From assembly GCF_000333015.1 (NCBI RefSeq), contig NZ_BANT01000023.1:1-61951 (forward strand): 61,951 nt of DNA, in the 5' to 3' direction. Below, in pieces: positions 7,138-15,826 of the stretch. How positions within the stretch are numbered: the stretch's first letter is position 1; every line of letters begins with the position of its first letter. A program made the translations under genes and the position numbers. The notes beneath the pieces are model-generated. The model did not search any database. It worked only from the letters and a program-made list of their open reading frames with translations, and was not told the DNA's origin. The stretch is from Gordonia hirsuta DSM 44140 = NBRC 16056. Lineage in GTDB: Bacteria; Actinomycetota; Actinomycetes; Mycobacteriales; Mycobacteriaceae.

Positions 7138-9197
7138 CGTCGTGCCTCCAAGACTCCGCCGGTCAGTTCCACTCGCCGGTTGCAGACGCGGTCGAGCGCC
7201 TCCAGGTCGTGCGAGATGATGATGATCGTGATCCCGCCGCGCCGCAGCCCGGCCAGGACGTCGAGGACCTCTTCACGTGCCGCCGGGTCCAGCCCGGCCA
7301 GGGGTTCGTCGAGCACCAGGACCTCGGGTTTGGAGGCCACCAGCGAGGCCAGCACGACCCGCCGCATCTGACCACCGGACAGCGAGTCCACGCGCCGGGC
7401 GGCGATCTCGCGCGGCAGCGCCACCAGGTCCAGCACCCGCGCTACCTCGGCGGTGCCGACCGATTCGCCGCCGACGGCCATGATCTCATCGCTCACGGTG
7501 GTCTTCTGCAGCTGCAGCCGGGCGTGCTGAAAGCCCAGGCCGATCCGGCCGATCTGTCCGGTCATCGGCTCGCCGTTGAGCAGTACCTCGCCGCTGGTGG
7601 GTGCGATCAGACCGGCCACGATCCAGGCCAGGGTGGTCTTGCCCGAGCCGTTCCCACCGACGATCAGCATGCCGTCGCCGCGATTGACCTGCAGATCGAC
7701 GTGGTGCAGCGCGGTCACCTCCCAGGGCGAGCCGGCCAGATAGGTGTGCGAGACGTCGCGGATGTCCAGTAGCGGTTCCGCGGCGATCGCGCTGTCGGGC
7801 AGCAACGGCAGATGCGCTTCTGGCGCCATCCACTCGGGGCGGTGCGCCACCACGCGGCCGGCCTCCAGGTGGATCACCCGGTCGGCGGCACGCGCCTCGG
7901 AGTCGCGGTGCGTGATGAGCACGACGGTGATGCCGCGGCGGGCCGGCAGCGAGGCCAGGATCTGCACCAGTTCGAGGCGTCCCTGCGGGTCCACCATCGA
8001 GGTCACCTCGTCGGCGATCAGCAGCTGCGGGTCGCGGGCCAGGGCGGCGGCCACGGCCAGTCGCTGCTGCTGGCCGCCGGACAGATCCGAGGTCTCCCGA
8101 TCGCCCAGCCCGGCCAGGCCGACCTCGGCCAGCAGGGCCTCGACGTCGACGTCCTGCCCCGGGGGCAGTCCCCACACCAGATCGTCGGCCACGCGCGATC
8201 CGAGCATCTGCGATTCGGGTCGCTGCAGCACCAGGGCGGTGCCGCCCCGCTTACCCAGGCCCGAATCGCCGGGTCGGTCGACCACCCCGACGGTCGGCGG
8301 GGTGCCGGCCAGGATCTTCGACAGCGTCGACTTACCCGAGCCGTTGGCGCCGACCACCGCGACGAACTCCCCCCGGGTCAGCGTCAGATCGATTCCGGTG
8401 AGCACCTCCGCCGAGGTGCCCGGGTAGCGGTAACCGACGCCGACCATGCGCAACGGCAGCGGGGCGGCGATCTCCTCGACGGTCAGATCACGGCTGTTCT
8501 CCAGGGTGTCCTGCATCTTGATGTGCGCCAGCCGGCCGATGACGCCGCCGAGGATCCACCAGGCCACCACCAGCGAGATGAACGAGCCCAGAGCGCCCGA
8601 GCCCAGCAGCCAGATCCACCAGTAATCGACGATGTTGTCGGCGGCTCCGCCGAACCAGTCACCGATCCCGCTCAGATCGCGGCGCTCACCGGTGACCCGC
8701 GACAGGCTCTCGGCCGCAGTGACCACTGCTTTGCCGATGCCGTCGATCATGTTGTGCAGGATCTGCAGCACCAGGTTCCGCAGCGGCACCAGAATCCACA
8801 GCACCAGCACCGACACCGAAGCCAGGGCCGGTGCGACGAGCAGCGACACGAGCAGCAGGGTCACCAGACCGCCACCGCGCCGTTTCACCTCGCCGACCAC
8901 CCCGCCGATCACCACCGAGGCCAGAACCGAGAGTGCCGAGCCCAGGCCGGCGACGGCGAAGGTCACCGCCGTCGTGGTGACCCCGGCGGCGACCACCGCG
9001 CGCGGGCGGGTGCGGGCGGCGATCATGGCGACGGGGACCGGGGCCAGCAGACCGGCGGCCTGCGCCATCGGAATCACCGAGGCCACCACGACGGCCACCA
9101 CCGTCAGCCCGGACAGAATCGCGACGATCGCGATCTCCAGGGGACGCAGCGGCCCGCTGATCGGGCGCGCACGCGTATCGAGGGCTTGTTTCGTCAC
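7134..9197 (-). CDS. Fused ECF transporter protein: membrane domain plus two ATPases
   Basis: A 687-aa three-part fusion. Residues about 20-240 form a membrane domain with at least five helices, in the place of the substrate-binding S component. ATPase 1 has Walker A GANGSGKST (about 283), signature LSGGQQQR (about 370) and Walker B LLIADEVTS. ATPase 2 has GGNGSGKTT (about 515), LSGGQMRR (about 600) and VLVLDEPLAG. ATPase 1 has ADEVT where most family members have LDEPT. A single-chain S-A-A arrangement is known in mycobacteria (Rv2326c-like) but unusual outside actinobacteria. It is cotranscribed with the EcfT gene after a 4-bp overlap. The substrate is unknown. Confidence 0.88.
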   Translation of the reverse strand: MTKQALDTRARPISGPLRPLEIAIVAILSGLTVVAVVVASVIPMAQAAGLLAPVPVAMIAARTRPRAVVAAGVTTTAVTFAVAGLGSALSVLASVVIGGVVGEVKRRGGGLVTLLLVSLLVAPALASVSVLVLWILVPLRNLVLQILHNMIDGIGKAVVTAAESLSRVTGERRDLSGIGDWFGGAADNIVDYWWIWLLGSGALGSFISLVVAWWILGGVIGRLAHIKMQDTLENSRDLTVEEIAAPLPLRMVGVGYRYPGTSAEVLTGIDLTLTRGEFVAVVGANGSGKSTLSKILAGTPPTVGVVDRPGDSGLGKRGGTALVLQRPESQMLGSRVADDLVWGLPPGQDVDVEALLAEVGLAGLGDRETSDLSGGQQQRLAVAAALARDPQLLIADEVTSMVDPQGRLELVQILASLPARRGITVVLITHRDSEARAADRVIHLEAGRVVAHRPEWMAPEAHLPLLPDSAIAAEPLLDIRDVSHTYLAGSPWEVTALHHVDLQVNRGDGMLIVGGNGSGKTTLAWIVAGLIAPTSGEVLLNGEPMTGQIGRIGLGFQHARLQLQKTTVSDEIMAVGGESVGTAEVARVLDLVALPREIAARRVDSLSGGQMRRVVLASLVASKPEVLVLDEPLAGLDPAAREEVLDVLAGLRRGGITIIIISHDLEALDRVCNRRVELTGGVLEARR

Positions 9198-9359
9198 GGG
9201 CCCATTGTGCCTGGCTCCGGGTGCCGACCCACAAAACGCCGGTGGGCCGCAGACGCGGTGTCAGGGTTCCCGAACATCGAGTTGTGGCCCTCCTACCTGC
9301 ATAAATGAGGCTCCACCTCGCTGTTGCGGCCCCCCGGCGGCCTGCCTAGGGTGATCGAC

Positions 9360-10079
9360 ATGATTGCGGCATTGCTTCTGGGCTTCGGCGTCATCTTTGT
9401 CGCCGAACTCGGCGATAAGTCGCAGCTGATGGCCTTGACCTATGCGCTGCGCTACCGGTGGTGGGTGGTGCTCAGCGCGATTCTCGCGGCGACGACCCTG
9501 GTGCACGCGGCCTCGGTCTTCTTCGGGCACTTCCTGGGACTGTCGATCCCGACTCACCTGATGTCCATCGCCGGCGGCCTGGCCATGCTGGCCTTCGCAC
9601 TGTGGACCCTGCGCGGCGACGAGCTGTCACAGGACGAGGCCGCCCGGGTCACCAGAGTGAGCGGCTCGGTCTTTCTGGCGGTGATGAGTGCCTTCACCCT
9701 CGCCGAACTCGGCGACAAGACGATGTTCGCCACCATCACCCTGGCCGCCGACAACCAGTGGCTCGGTATCTGGATCGGGTCGACGCTGGGGATGGTCGCC
9801 GCCGACGCCCTGGCGATCGCGATCGGCCGCGCCTTCGGCAGACATCTGCCCGAACGCACCGTTGCGCTCTTCGCCGCCGCACTGTTCTTCGGCTTCGGTA
9901 TCTGGCTCCTGACCCAGGGCCTGCTCGATGCCACCGTGCCCGTCCTGATCGGCACGCTGACCGCGGTGGCGGTCGTCATGGTCGCAGGTATCGGGGTGAT
10001 CGTCTCGACGCATCGGCGCCGGCAGCTCGAGAAGGCGATCCGCACCCGCGCCTCCGAAGAGACGGTGCCCCTGCCCTGA
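9360..10079 (+). CDS. GDT1/TMEM165 (UPF0016) family cation transporter
   Basis: A 239-aa membrane protein with the family's two inverted halves, each carrying the E-x-G-D-(K/R)-(S/T) motif: ELGDKS about residues 19-24 and ELGDKT about 116-121. About six or seven membrane helices are visible. Characterised relatives move Mn2+ or Ca2+, and bacterial members (MneA-like) export manganese. The ATG at 9360 is chosen because homologous sequence starts there; the frame opens at 9324. No yybP-ykoY manganese riboswitch could be recognised in the 160-base upstream gap. With the Mn-type importer and superoxide dismutase nearby, a role in manganese balance is likely. Confidence 0.85.
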   Translation: MIAALLLGFGVIFVAELGDKSQLMALTYALRYRWWVVLSAILAATTLVHAASVFFGHFLGLSIPTHLMSIAGGLAMLAFALWTLRGDELSQDEAARVTRVSGSVFLAVMSAFTLAELGDKTMFATITLAADNQWLGIWIGSTLGMVAADALAIAIGRAFGRHLPERTVALFAAALFFGFGIWLLTQGLLDATVPVLIGTLTAVAVVMVAGIGVIVSTHRRRQLEKAIRTRASEETVPLP

Positions 10080-10095
10080 CCCGGCGCACCGCCGG

Positions 10096-11763
10096 TCAGC
10101 CGACCGGGCGTGCGGACGGCAGCGAGGTACCGGCACCGAGCAGGTCTTCCACCGTCGGCAGCCGCAGGATCCGCTCGGAGCTGAGCCATTCGCGCAGCAC
10201 CTTGGTCGCCTGCACATCGTCTTCGTTGTAGCGCAGTAGCCGTTCGCGCTGAGTCGCATCCAGCGGCGCCCCGTCCAGTCCGACGGCGGCGGCGTACCAC
10301 TCCATCGAGGCCACGCCACTGGCCTGTTCGTCCTGCCAGTCGAATCCGGCGATCGGTGCGATCCGCTTGAGCCCCTTACCGTCGGGGCAGATGAAGTTGG
10401 TGTTGACCGCTTGGTAGATGTCGACCCAGTCGTCCGAGGCGATGAACTCCTCCACCTCGTCGCGGTGCGGTACACCCGGTATGCCGCCGAACCGGTCGGC
10501 GCTGGCCCGCAGCCACCGGTTCTCGGCCTGTTCGGAGTAGCAGTAGGCCGCAAACGTGCGGCCCGCCTCGTGGGCGCGTCGACGACTGTCCATCAGCCAC
10601 GTCCAGAATCGGCCGAAGGCTCGCCCCTCGTCGGACGACGGCAGCGGATCCCAGGTGACGAACGGCAGGTAGCGCGACGGCCGGTCGGGTGCGGCGTTGT
10701 CGGTGAGCAGGGTACCCCACAGGTAGGCGCCGCGCTCGCCGTAGCTCTCCATATCGACGTCCACCTCGACGTCGGCGCGCTGAACCGTCGGCCGGTCCAG
10801 TCGCCGCACCAACGGCACCTCGGCGCGGCGACAGCTGGCGGCGACCACCGCATCCGTGAAAGAGGGGTAACCGGGCCACTCCGGCGGCGGATCGCCGCGG
10901 TAGTCCGCCAGTTGCCTCACCGTCGTGATCCCCATCTGCGCCAGGGCCGCAGTCCCCGCGCCGCCGACCACCAGGCTGACGTCGTCGCCCGCCTCCAGCT
11001 CGGCCTTGCATCGCGGCCACCAGTCACAGCTGCGGCATTCGTTGATGCGCCGCGGGACGGTGGGGATCGTGCCGGCTGCGATCGCACGGCGGCGTTCCAG
11101 CGCCTCCTCGTATTCGGGCATCACCGCACCCAGCGGCACGGCCAGAATGCAGTCGGCGTCCACCCCGATCACCCCGCCGACCCAGTCGGCGCGATCGGGC
11201 GCCGCCGCGTATCCGAGCCCGTCGAGCATGGCGGCCAGTTGAGCCAGCCGCAGCGCATCCCGGCGGTTGGGCCGGTTGGTCCGGGCCGGATCCCGCTCCG
11301 GCGCCCAACGATCGAGGGGACTGGTCCGCAACGTCGCCGGTTCGGCCGGATCACGATCGGCTTTGGCCGGGTTGACCACCCGGTGATTGACGATGATCAG
11401 CGGCACATAGCCCTGCCCGTGACGGATCAGTGCCTCGGCGTGCCCGCGCCGGCCGTGTACCCGGTCGATCGGTAGTGCCGCCGACAGGATCCAGTCGGCA
11501 CCGTCGGCGCAGGCCGTCAGCGTCAGTTCGGCACGACGCTCCATCGGCAGGCTCGGATCGATGTCGACCAGCGTCGTCGGCAGCCGGTCCTGGGCTTCGC
11601 GCAGCAGCTGCAGCACTTGGGCGCGGTGCGCCTGGGCCGCCTCGATGCGCCGCAGGGCGTCGGGCGATTCGGTCTCGGCCGGCCCGTCCCCGGCGGTCCG
11701 TGCCGCCGCGTCCAGCGCCAGCCGGTGTTCGCAGCCGGTCAGATCGCGTGCACCGAGGATCAC
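10096..11763 (-). CDS. TM0106-family RecB-like nuclease
   Basis: About 555 aa. The N-terminal half resembles Cas4/RecB nucleases: an early Cys in TGCEHRLAL and a later group CRSCDWWPRC (about residues 240-250) could bind an Fe-S cluster. The C-terminal half is an RNase H-like 3'-5' exonuclease domain with acidic motifs VDVDMESYG and YNEDDVQATK. Such proteins are annotated as putative RecB-family nucleases and presumably act in DNA repair; their true substrate is not established. GTG at 11763 is preferred to GTG at 11772 because GGAGG lies 8 nt before it. It converges with the GDT1-family gene. Confidence 0.75.
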   Translation of the reverse strand: MILGARDLTGCEHRLALDAAARTAGDGPAETESPDALRRIEAAQAHRAQVLQLLREAQDRLPTTLVDIDPSLPMERRAELTLTACADGADWILSAALPIDRVHGRRGHAEALIRHGQGYVPLIIVNHRVVNPAKADRDPAEPATLRTSPLDRWAPERDPARTNRPNRRDALRLAQLAAMLDGLGYAAAPDRADWVGGVIGVDADCILAVPLGAVMPEYEEALERRRAIAAGTIPTVPRRINECRSCDWWPRCKAELEAGDDVSLVVGGAGTAALAQMGITTVRQLADYRGDPPPEWPGYPSFTDAVVAASCRRAEVPLVRRLDRPTVQRADVEVDVDMESYGERGAYLWGTLLTDNAAPDRPSRYLPFVTWDPLPSSDEGRAFGRFWTWLMDSRRRAHEAGRTFAAYCYSEQAENRWLRASADRFGGIPGVPHRDEVEEFIASDDWVDIYQAVNTNFICPDGKGLKRIAPIAGFDWQDEQASGVASMEWYAAAVGLDGAPLDATQRERLLRYNEDDVQATKVLREWLSSERILRLPTVEDLLGAGTSLPSARPVG

Positions 11764-11884
11764 CGCTGGCACCTCCGTCTGACTCTCTGGACCTGCGTCA
11801 CCGTCTCATCCTCCACCGACACTATGCAAAACTGGTAGACATCACGGCCAAGCCGGTCTTACCGGTGGAGGTGGAAAGGACACC

Positions 11885-12610
11885 ATGGGTTTCTTGTCGT
11901 CCAGTTCGGCTCGGCGCGCCGAGCGTAAAGCCGAAGCAAAGATCCGTAAGGCGGAGGAGAAGGCTCTCAAGACTCGGGTCCGGCTAGAAGCCAAGGTCAG
12001 TGCGCACGAGGAGAAGAAGCGCCACAAGAAGGCCCTCCGCGACGAGCACAAGTACCGCAAGAAGGCACACAAGGCCGAACGCAAGACCGCCAAGGCGAAC
12101 GTCAAGGCGCAGGAGAAGATCGCCGCCGTCGAGGCGAAGACCCTTGCGGCCCAGGTCAAGGCGGACGAGAAGGCCGCCGAGAAGCAGGCGCTGCTGTCGC
12201 CGGCCAAGGTGCGGCGCTACCTGTCGGTCGCCAAGCTCGTGGCCCCGATCGCCGGACCGATCCTGTATCGCGGGGCGATCGCAGCACGTTCGGAGATCAC
12301 CGCCCTGCAGGCCCGCCGCGCCGGTGTGCCCGCCGAGCTGCTGACCCAATACGGCGGACCCAGTGCTCCGCTGCGCGCCCGGATCGACGCGGCCCGCCAG
12401 TCCGCCGCCAAGGTCGCCGCCCAGGATCCCACCGGCGAAGGCCGAGCCTTCGTCGATGCGATGACCAAACGGCTGGACAACCTCGTGGTGGCCGCCGATG
12501 CCGCCGACACCATGCCGCCCTCGCAGCGCCGGGCGGCCCAGCGCGCAATCGGCAATGAGCTCAGCGCGATCGATAACGATCTGCTGGCCCGGCTGAACGT
12601 TCACCCCTGA
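11885..12610 (+). CDS. Lys/Ala-rich coiled-coil protein (possibly DUF6474)
   Basis: A 241-aa protein. Residues about 8-105 are a highly charged, heptad-like helix rich in Lys, Ala, Glu and Arg, with HEEKKRHKKALRDEHKYRKK as an example. Residues about 110-240 are a less charged helical domain (PAKVRRYLSVAKLVAPIAGP and onward). No signal peptide is seen. The ATG is preceded by GGTGGAGGTGGAAAGGAC, a strong ribosome-binding site. It looks like a Mycobacteriales-specific family, which I recall as DUF6474 without certainty. It lies 15 bases before the next gene, so the pair is an operon. DNA or envelope association is possible, but no function can be given. Confidence 0.65.
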   Translation: MGFLSSSSARRAERKAEAKIRKAEEKALKTRVRLEAKVSAHEEKKRHKKALRDEHKYRKKAHKAERKTAKANVKAQEKIAAVEAKTLAAQVKADEKAAEKQALLSPAKVRRYLSVAKLVAPIAGPILYRGAIAARSEITALQARRAGVPAELLTQYGGPSAPLRARIDAARQSAAKVAAQDPTGEGRAFVDAMTKRLDNLVVAADAADTMPPSQRRAAQRAIGNELSAIDNDLLARLNVHP

Positions 12611-12625
12611 TCAGGAGCAGACTCC

Positions 12626-13174
12626 ATGGCTGACCAGAACCAGAACAAAACCGTTGCGCAACTGCGGGCCGAAGCCAAAGCCAAAGGGCTGCACGGTTAT
12701 TCGACGATGCGCAAGGCCGAGCTGATCGTCGCTCTCGCCCAGGACGACGGCACCCCGGCTCCGGCAACCGGCCCCGCGTCCCCGGCTGCGAAGACCCCGG
12801 CTGCGAAGACCCTGGATCCGGCGACCCCGACACCGGCGATCACCCCGCCGCCAGCACAGGCTGAACTGACCGCGCCGCCGGTACAGAGCGAACTGACCGC
12901 CGCGCCCACGCCGGCCGCGCTCACCCCGGCCCCGCAGAAGGCCGCCTCGTCCGGTTCCTCCACGCCGGTCCCGCGGGTGGATGCCGTCGCCGAGGCCGAC
13001 GCTTCGCGCGCCGCCGCCTCTCGGACCGACGCTTCACGAGACCGATTCACCCAGCTGCTGCGCACCAGTCCCACCGATCTGCCCGGCGACCGCGTCACCC
13101 CCGGCATGATCGCGGCGATCGCCGCCGTTGTGGCGATCCTGGTGATCCTGCTGCGCCGGCGTCGGTGCCGCTGA
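12626..13174 (+). CDS. Rho_N/SAP-like motif protein with C-terminal membrane anchor
   Basis: A 182-aa protein in three parts. Residues 8-38 carry TVAQLRAEAKAKGLHGYSTM and RKAELIVALA, a helix-extended-loop-helix of the Rho N-terminal/SAP type that often binds nucleic acid. Residues about 45-155 are low-complexity Pro/Ala/Thr. The C-terminus ends with a membrane helix (MIAAIAAVVAILVILL) and an RRRRCR tail. The same motif ends the protein encoded at 35255-35821. A nucleic-acid motif tethered to the membrane suggests nucleoid or RNA anchoring, an inference only. A ribosome-binding site AGGAG precedes the ATG, and the gene is paired with the coiled-coil gene upstream. Confidence 0.7.
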   Translation: MADQNQNKTVAQLRAEAKAKGLHGYSTMRKAELIVALAQDDGTPAPATGPASPAAKTPAAKTLDPATPTPAITPPPAQAELTAPPVQSELTAAPTPAALTPAPQKAASSGSSTPVPRVDAVAEADASRAAASRTDASRDRFTQLLRTSPTDLPGDRVTPGMIAAIAAVVAILVILLRRRRCR

Positions 13175-13622
13175 GTCGCCCATGGACCCGCGCCGGCGAG
13201 TCGGCTCTCCGTCGCCGGATGAGCGGTATCGCGTGGCACGAATCGGCCAGCGGAATCACATTCAGGAATAGCTCTCGCGCGATCCCGTCCAGACTGATGA
13301 ACCGCTGCTTAGCGATGGCCTGCGGTTCGGTGTAGCCGATCGGGCCTCCGGGGCCGGACCATAAGCATCAGGACGAGCGAAGTAGCCGATCAGGCCGTCT
13401 AATCGAATGTCCAGGAAACGGGGTCAACCCCAACCCTGGGTCCTGTGGTGTGGTCTCGGTTGTGTAAGAACTCCCATTCTCACACCCAGGGCCCGCATAC
13501 ATCTTGTGGTCGCCCCCGCTCGGGCCGAACGTCACCTACGCACTCTTAGATCCGGAGAGCCAGTTCGGGCCCCCGAGAAAATCTCCTCGAAGGCCCGATT
13601 CTGAGCAGATCCCGCCCTGCCG
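13175..13622. other. Gap with an aldehyde dehydrogenase relic and inverted repeats
   Basis: No intact gene is visible. The gap holds a relic of a second aldehyde dehydrogenase (separate entry) and a partial echo of part of it, GTAGCCGATCAGGCCGTC at about 13382-13399. Downstream are an inverted repeat CCCTGGGT at 13434-13441 paired with ACCCAGGG at 13484-13491, and inside it an imperfect stem GTGTAAGAA/TTCTCACAC at 13462-13485. The inner hairpin could be a terminator. Some stretches are less G+C rich than neighbouring genes. Confidence 0.6.
13240..13355 (-). pseudogene. C-terminal relic of a second GabD2-like aldehyde dehydrogenase
   Basis: The minus strand encodes YTEPQAIAKQRFISLDGI and then ARELFLNVIPLAD. 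This parallels the end of the intact gene next door (YTEPQTIAAQRFIGLDGM, then PRDLFLKVTPLAI). Nucleotide changes are many and two codons are missing, so it is an old or diverged copy and not a recent tandem duplication. No start, active-site Cys or N-terminal part is nearby. It is most likely the last piece of a deleted paralogous gene. Confidence 0.75.
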
Positions 13623-15176
13623 CTACCGGCCCGGCAAGTACTTCAGACCGCGGATCGCCAGCGGAGTCACCTTCAGGAACAGATCCCGGGGAACCCCGCG
13701 CATCCCGTCCAGTCCGATGAACCGCTGCGCAGCGATGGTCTGTGGCTCGGTGTACTTGATCAGGCCCTCGCGCCCGTGCCGGCGGCCCACACCCGACAGC
13801 CCGATCCCGCCCATCGGTGCGGCGGTCGACCCCCAGGCGGCAGCGTAGCCCTCGTTGATGTTGACGGTGCCGGCGCGCAACTGCTCGGCGATCTTCTGCG
13901 CCTGAGCGCTGCTGCTGGCGAAGACGCTGGCGTTGAGGCCGTATTCGGTGTCGTTGGCCAGTTCGATCGCTTCCTCCACCGAGGCGACCGGGTAGATCGA
14001 TACCAGCGGACCGAAGGTCTCGTTGCGGCAGCACGCCATGTCTTCGGTGACCTTGGTCAGCACGGTGGGCGCATAGAACAGCGGTCCCAGATCGGCGCGC
14101 TTGCGACCACCGGCCAGGACCCTGGCGCCCTTGGCGACCGCGTCGTCAACGTGCTCCTCCATCGCCTTGATCTGGTCGGCCGAGGCCAGCGACCCCATAT
14201 CGGCGGACATGTCGTAGCTGGCGGCCAGCGACATGTTCTCGACGTAATCGGCGAACTTTCGGCTGAACTCGTCGGCGATGGCTTCCTCGACGTAGATACG
14301 TTCGATCGAGATGCACAGCTGTCCGGAGTTGGAGAAGCAGGCGCGGGCGGCGCCCTCCACGGCCCGATCCAGATGGGTGCCCTCGGTGATGATCAGCGGG
14401 TTCTTGCCCCCGAGCTCGGCGGAGAAGCCGATCAGGCGCTTGCCGGCCTGCTGCGCCAGCGTGGCGCCGGTGGCCGAGGACCCGGTGAACATCAGGTAAT
14501 CGCAGTGCTCGACGATCGCCTGACCGACCACCGAGCCCGGACCCGGGACGACGGCGAACAACTCGCGCGGCAGTCCGGCCTCGTAGAGCAGTTCGGCCAG
14601 CGCCAGCGCACAGTACGGGGTGTTGCTGTCCGGCTTGATCACCACTGCATTGCCCGCGATCAGCGCGGGCACGGCGTCGGAGACCGCCAGGGTGAGCGGG
14701 TAGTTCCACGGGCTGATCACGCCCACCACACCCTTGGGCAGGTACCGCACCCGCACCTCGGTGGCGCCGGGGATCATGCCCGGCTCCTTGTGCTCGGCCA
14801 GCATCCGGGGACCGTTGGTGGCGTAGTACCGCGCGGTCAGCGCGACGTCGAGGACCTCTTCCTGGGCGTAGATCCGGGCCTTACCGGTCTCGGCCTGGGC
14901 GATGTCCATCAGCGACTCGGCGTGGGAGTGCACCAGGTCGGAGAAGGTGTTGAAGACCTTCGCCCGCTCGGTCGGGGTCTTGGCGGCCCAGTCGGTCTGC
15001 GCCTGCCGGGCCCGCTCGACCGCGCGCACCACGTCCTCGGCGGTGCCGACCGGGATGGTGGCCATCTCGGTGGCGCTGAAGGCCTCGAGCACCGGCTTGG
15101 TCGGGCGGTCTGCGGGGTCGTCGATCGCGGCCAGCGCGGCGAGCCGGGTGAAGTAATCGGGGGTGGGCTTGGCCAC
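13623..15176 (-). CDS. gabD2: Succinate-semialdehyde dehydrogenase (NADP+), GabD2 type
   Basis: The 517-aa enzyme oxidises succinic semialdehyde to succinate, joining the GABA shunt and alpha-ketoglutarate bypass to the TCA cycle. Aldehyde dehydrogenase motifs are present: ISPWNYPL (about residue 155), cofactor segment VIKPDSNTP, FTGSSATG, the catalytic Glu in ELGGKNP (about 255) and the catalytic Cys in NSGQLCIS (about 290). NETFGPLVSIYPV is near residue 390. Length and order match actinobacterial GabD2 (M. tuberculosis Rv1731). The GTG start is preceded by TGGAG 7 nt upstream. The exact aldehyde specificity is inferred. A relic of a second copy lies downstream. Confidence 0.85.
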   Translation of the reverse strand: MAKPTPDYFTRLAALAAIDDPADRPTKPVLEAFSATEMATIPVGTAEDVVRAVERARQAQTDWAAKTPTERAKVFNTFSDLVHSHAESLMDIAQAETGKARIYAQEEVLDVALTARYYATNGPRMLAEHKEPGMIPGATEVRVRYLPKGVVGVISPWNYPLTLAVSDAVPALIAGNAVVIKPDSNTPYCALALAELLYEAGLPRELFAVVPGPGSVVGQAIVEHCDYLMFTGSSATGATLAQQAGKRLIGFSAELGGKNPLIITEGTHLDRAVEGAARACFSNSGQLCISIERIYVEEAIADEFSRKFADYVENMSLAASYDMSADMGSLASADQIKAMEEHVDDAVAKGARVLAGGRKRADLGPLFYAPTVLTKVTEDMACCRNETFGPLVSIYPVASVEEAIELANDTEYGLNASVFASSSAQAQKIAEQLRAGTVNINEGYAAAWGSTAAPMGGIGLSGVGRRHGREGLIKYTEPQTIAAQRFIGLDGMRGVPRDLFLKVTPLAIRGLKYLPGR

Positions 15177-15214
15177 GGTGTGCTCCAGTTCGGTTCGGCG
15201 GGTGGGCAGGGGGC

Positions 15215-15700
15215 TCAGGCGGGCGTCACGACGACGATGCCGTCGTCGTCGGAGAACAGATGGTCGCCGGGCTGGAAGACGATGCCCCCCAGTTCGACCG
15301 GCACATCGCGCTCGCCGGCCCCGGTCTTGGACGATTTGCGCGGGTTGGTGCCCAGCGCCTTGACTCCGATCGCCATCTGGCCGATCGGCTTGGCATCGCG
15401 GATCGCCCCGTTGGCGATGATCCCGACCCAGCCGTTGCTGCGGCCCAGTTCGGCGATGATGTCGCCGACCAGTGCGGTGTGCACCGAACCGTCGCCGTCG
15501 ATCACCAGGACTCCGCCCGGGTTCGGCTCGGACAGGATCGACTTGAGCAGGGCGTTGTCCTGGAAGCAGCGCACGGTCGTGACCACACCGGCGAACTCGC
15601 GGTTGCCGCCGTACTGGATGAACTGCGTATCGCAGCTGCGGACATCGGGGCCGATCTCGTCGACCAGGTCAGCGGTGGGTGTGAATTCAGGCGCGCTCAT
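15215..15700 (-). CDS. rraA: RraA family protein / 4-hydroxy-4-methyl-2-oxoglutarate aldolase
   Basis: A 161-aa protein of the RraA fold, which forms trimers or hexamers. Motifs include the opening [35 protein letters not shown] (about residues 62-80), [14 protein letters not shown] (about 93-106) and [14 protein letters not shown] at the end. The GxxxANGxxRD segment and nearby Asp bind a divalent metal in family members with aldolase or oxaloacetate decarboxylase activity. E. coli RraA instead inhibits RNase E. Actinobacterial members keep the aldolase residues, so either label is possible. It lies 38 bases upstream of gabD2 in the same direction and may be cotranscribed. Confidence 0.85.
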   Translation of the reverse strand: MSAPEFTPTADLVDEIGPDVRSCDTQFIQYGGNREFAGVVTTVRCFQDNALLKSILSEPNPGGVLVIDGDGSVHTALVGDIIAELGRSNGWVGIIANGAIRDAKPIGQMAIGVKALGTNPRKSSKTGAGERDVPVELGGIVFQPGDHLFSDDDGIVVVTPA

Positions 15701-15826
15701 AACCCCAGTCTAGGCGTGCACCGCGACGATCTGTACCCCACGGTAACCTGCTGGCCCGGCCGGGAATCGGCCCACGGCAGGCGCAGGGCACACTTCTATG
15801 CGACGGGCCGCCGCCGACGGGGCACA

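Noticed and set aside
9198..9359. A manganese (yybP-ykoY) or cobalamin riboswitch ahead of the GDT1-family or ECF genes
   Set aside because: None of the conserved sequence blocks of those riboswitches could be recognised on either strand.
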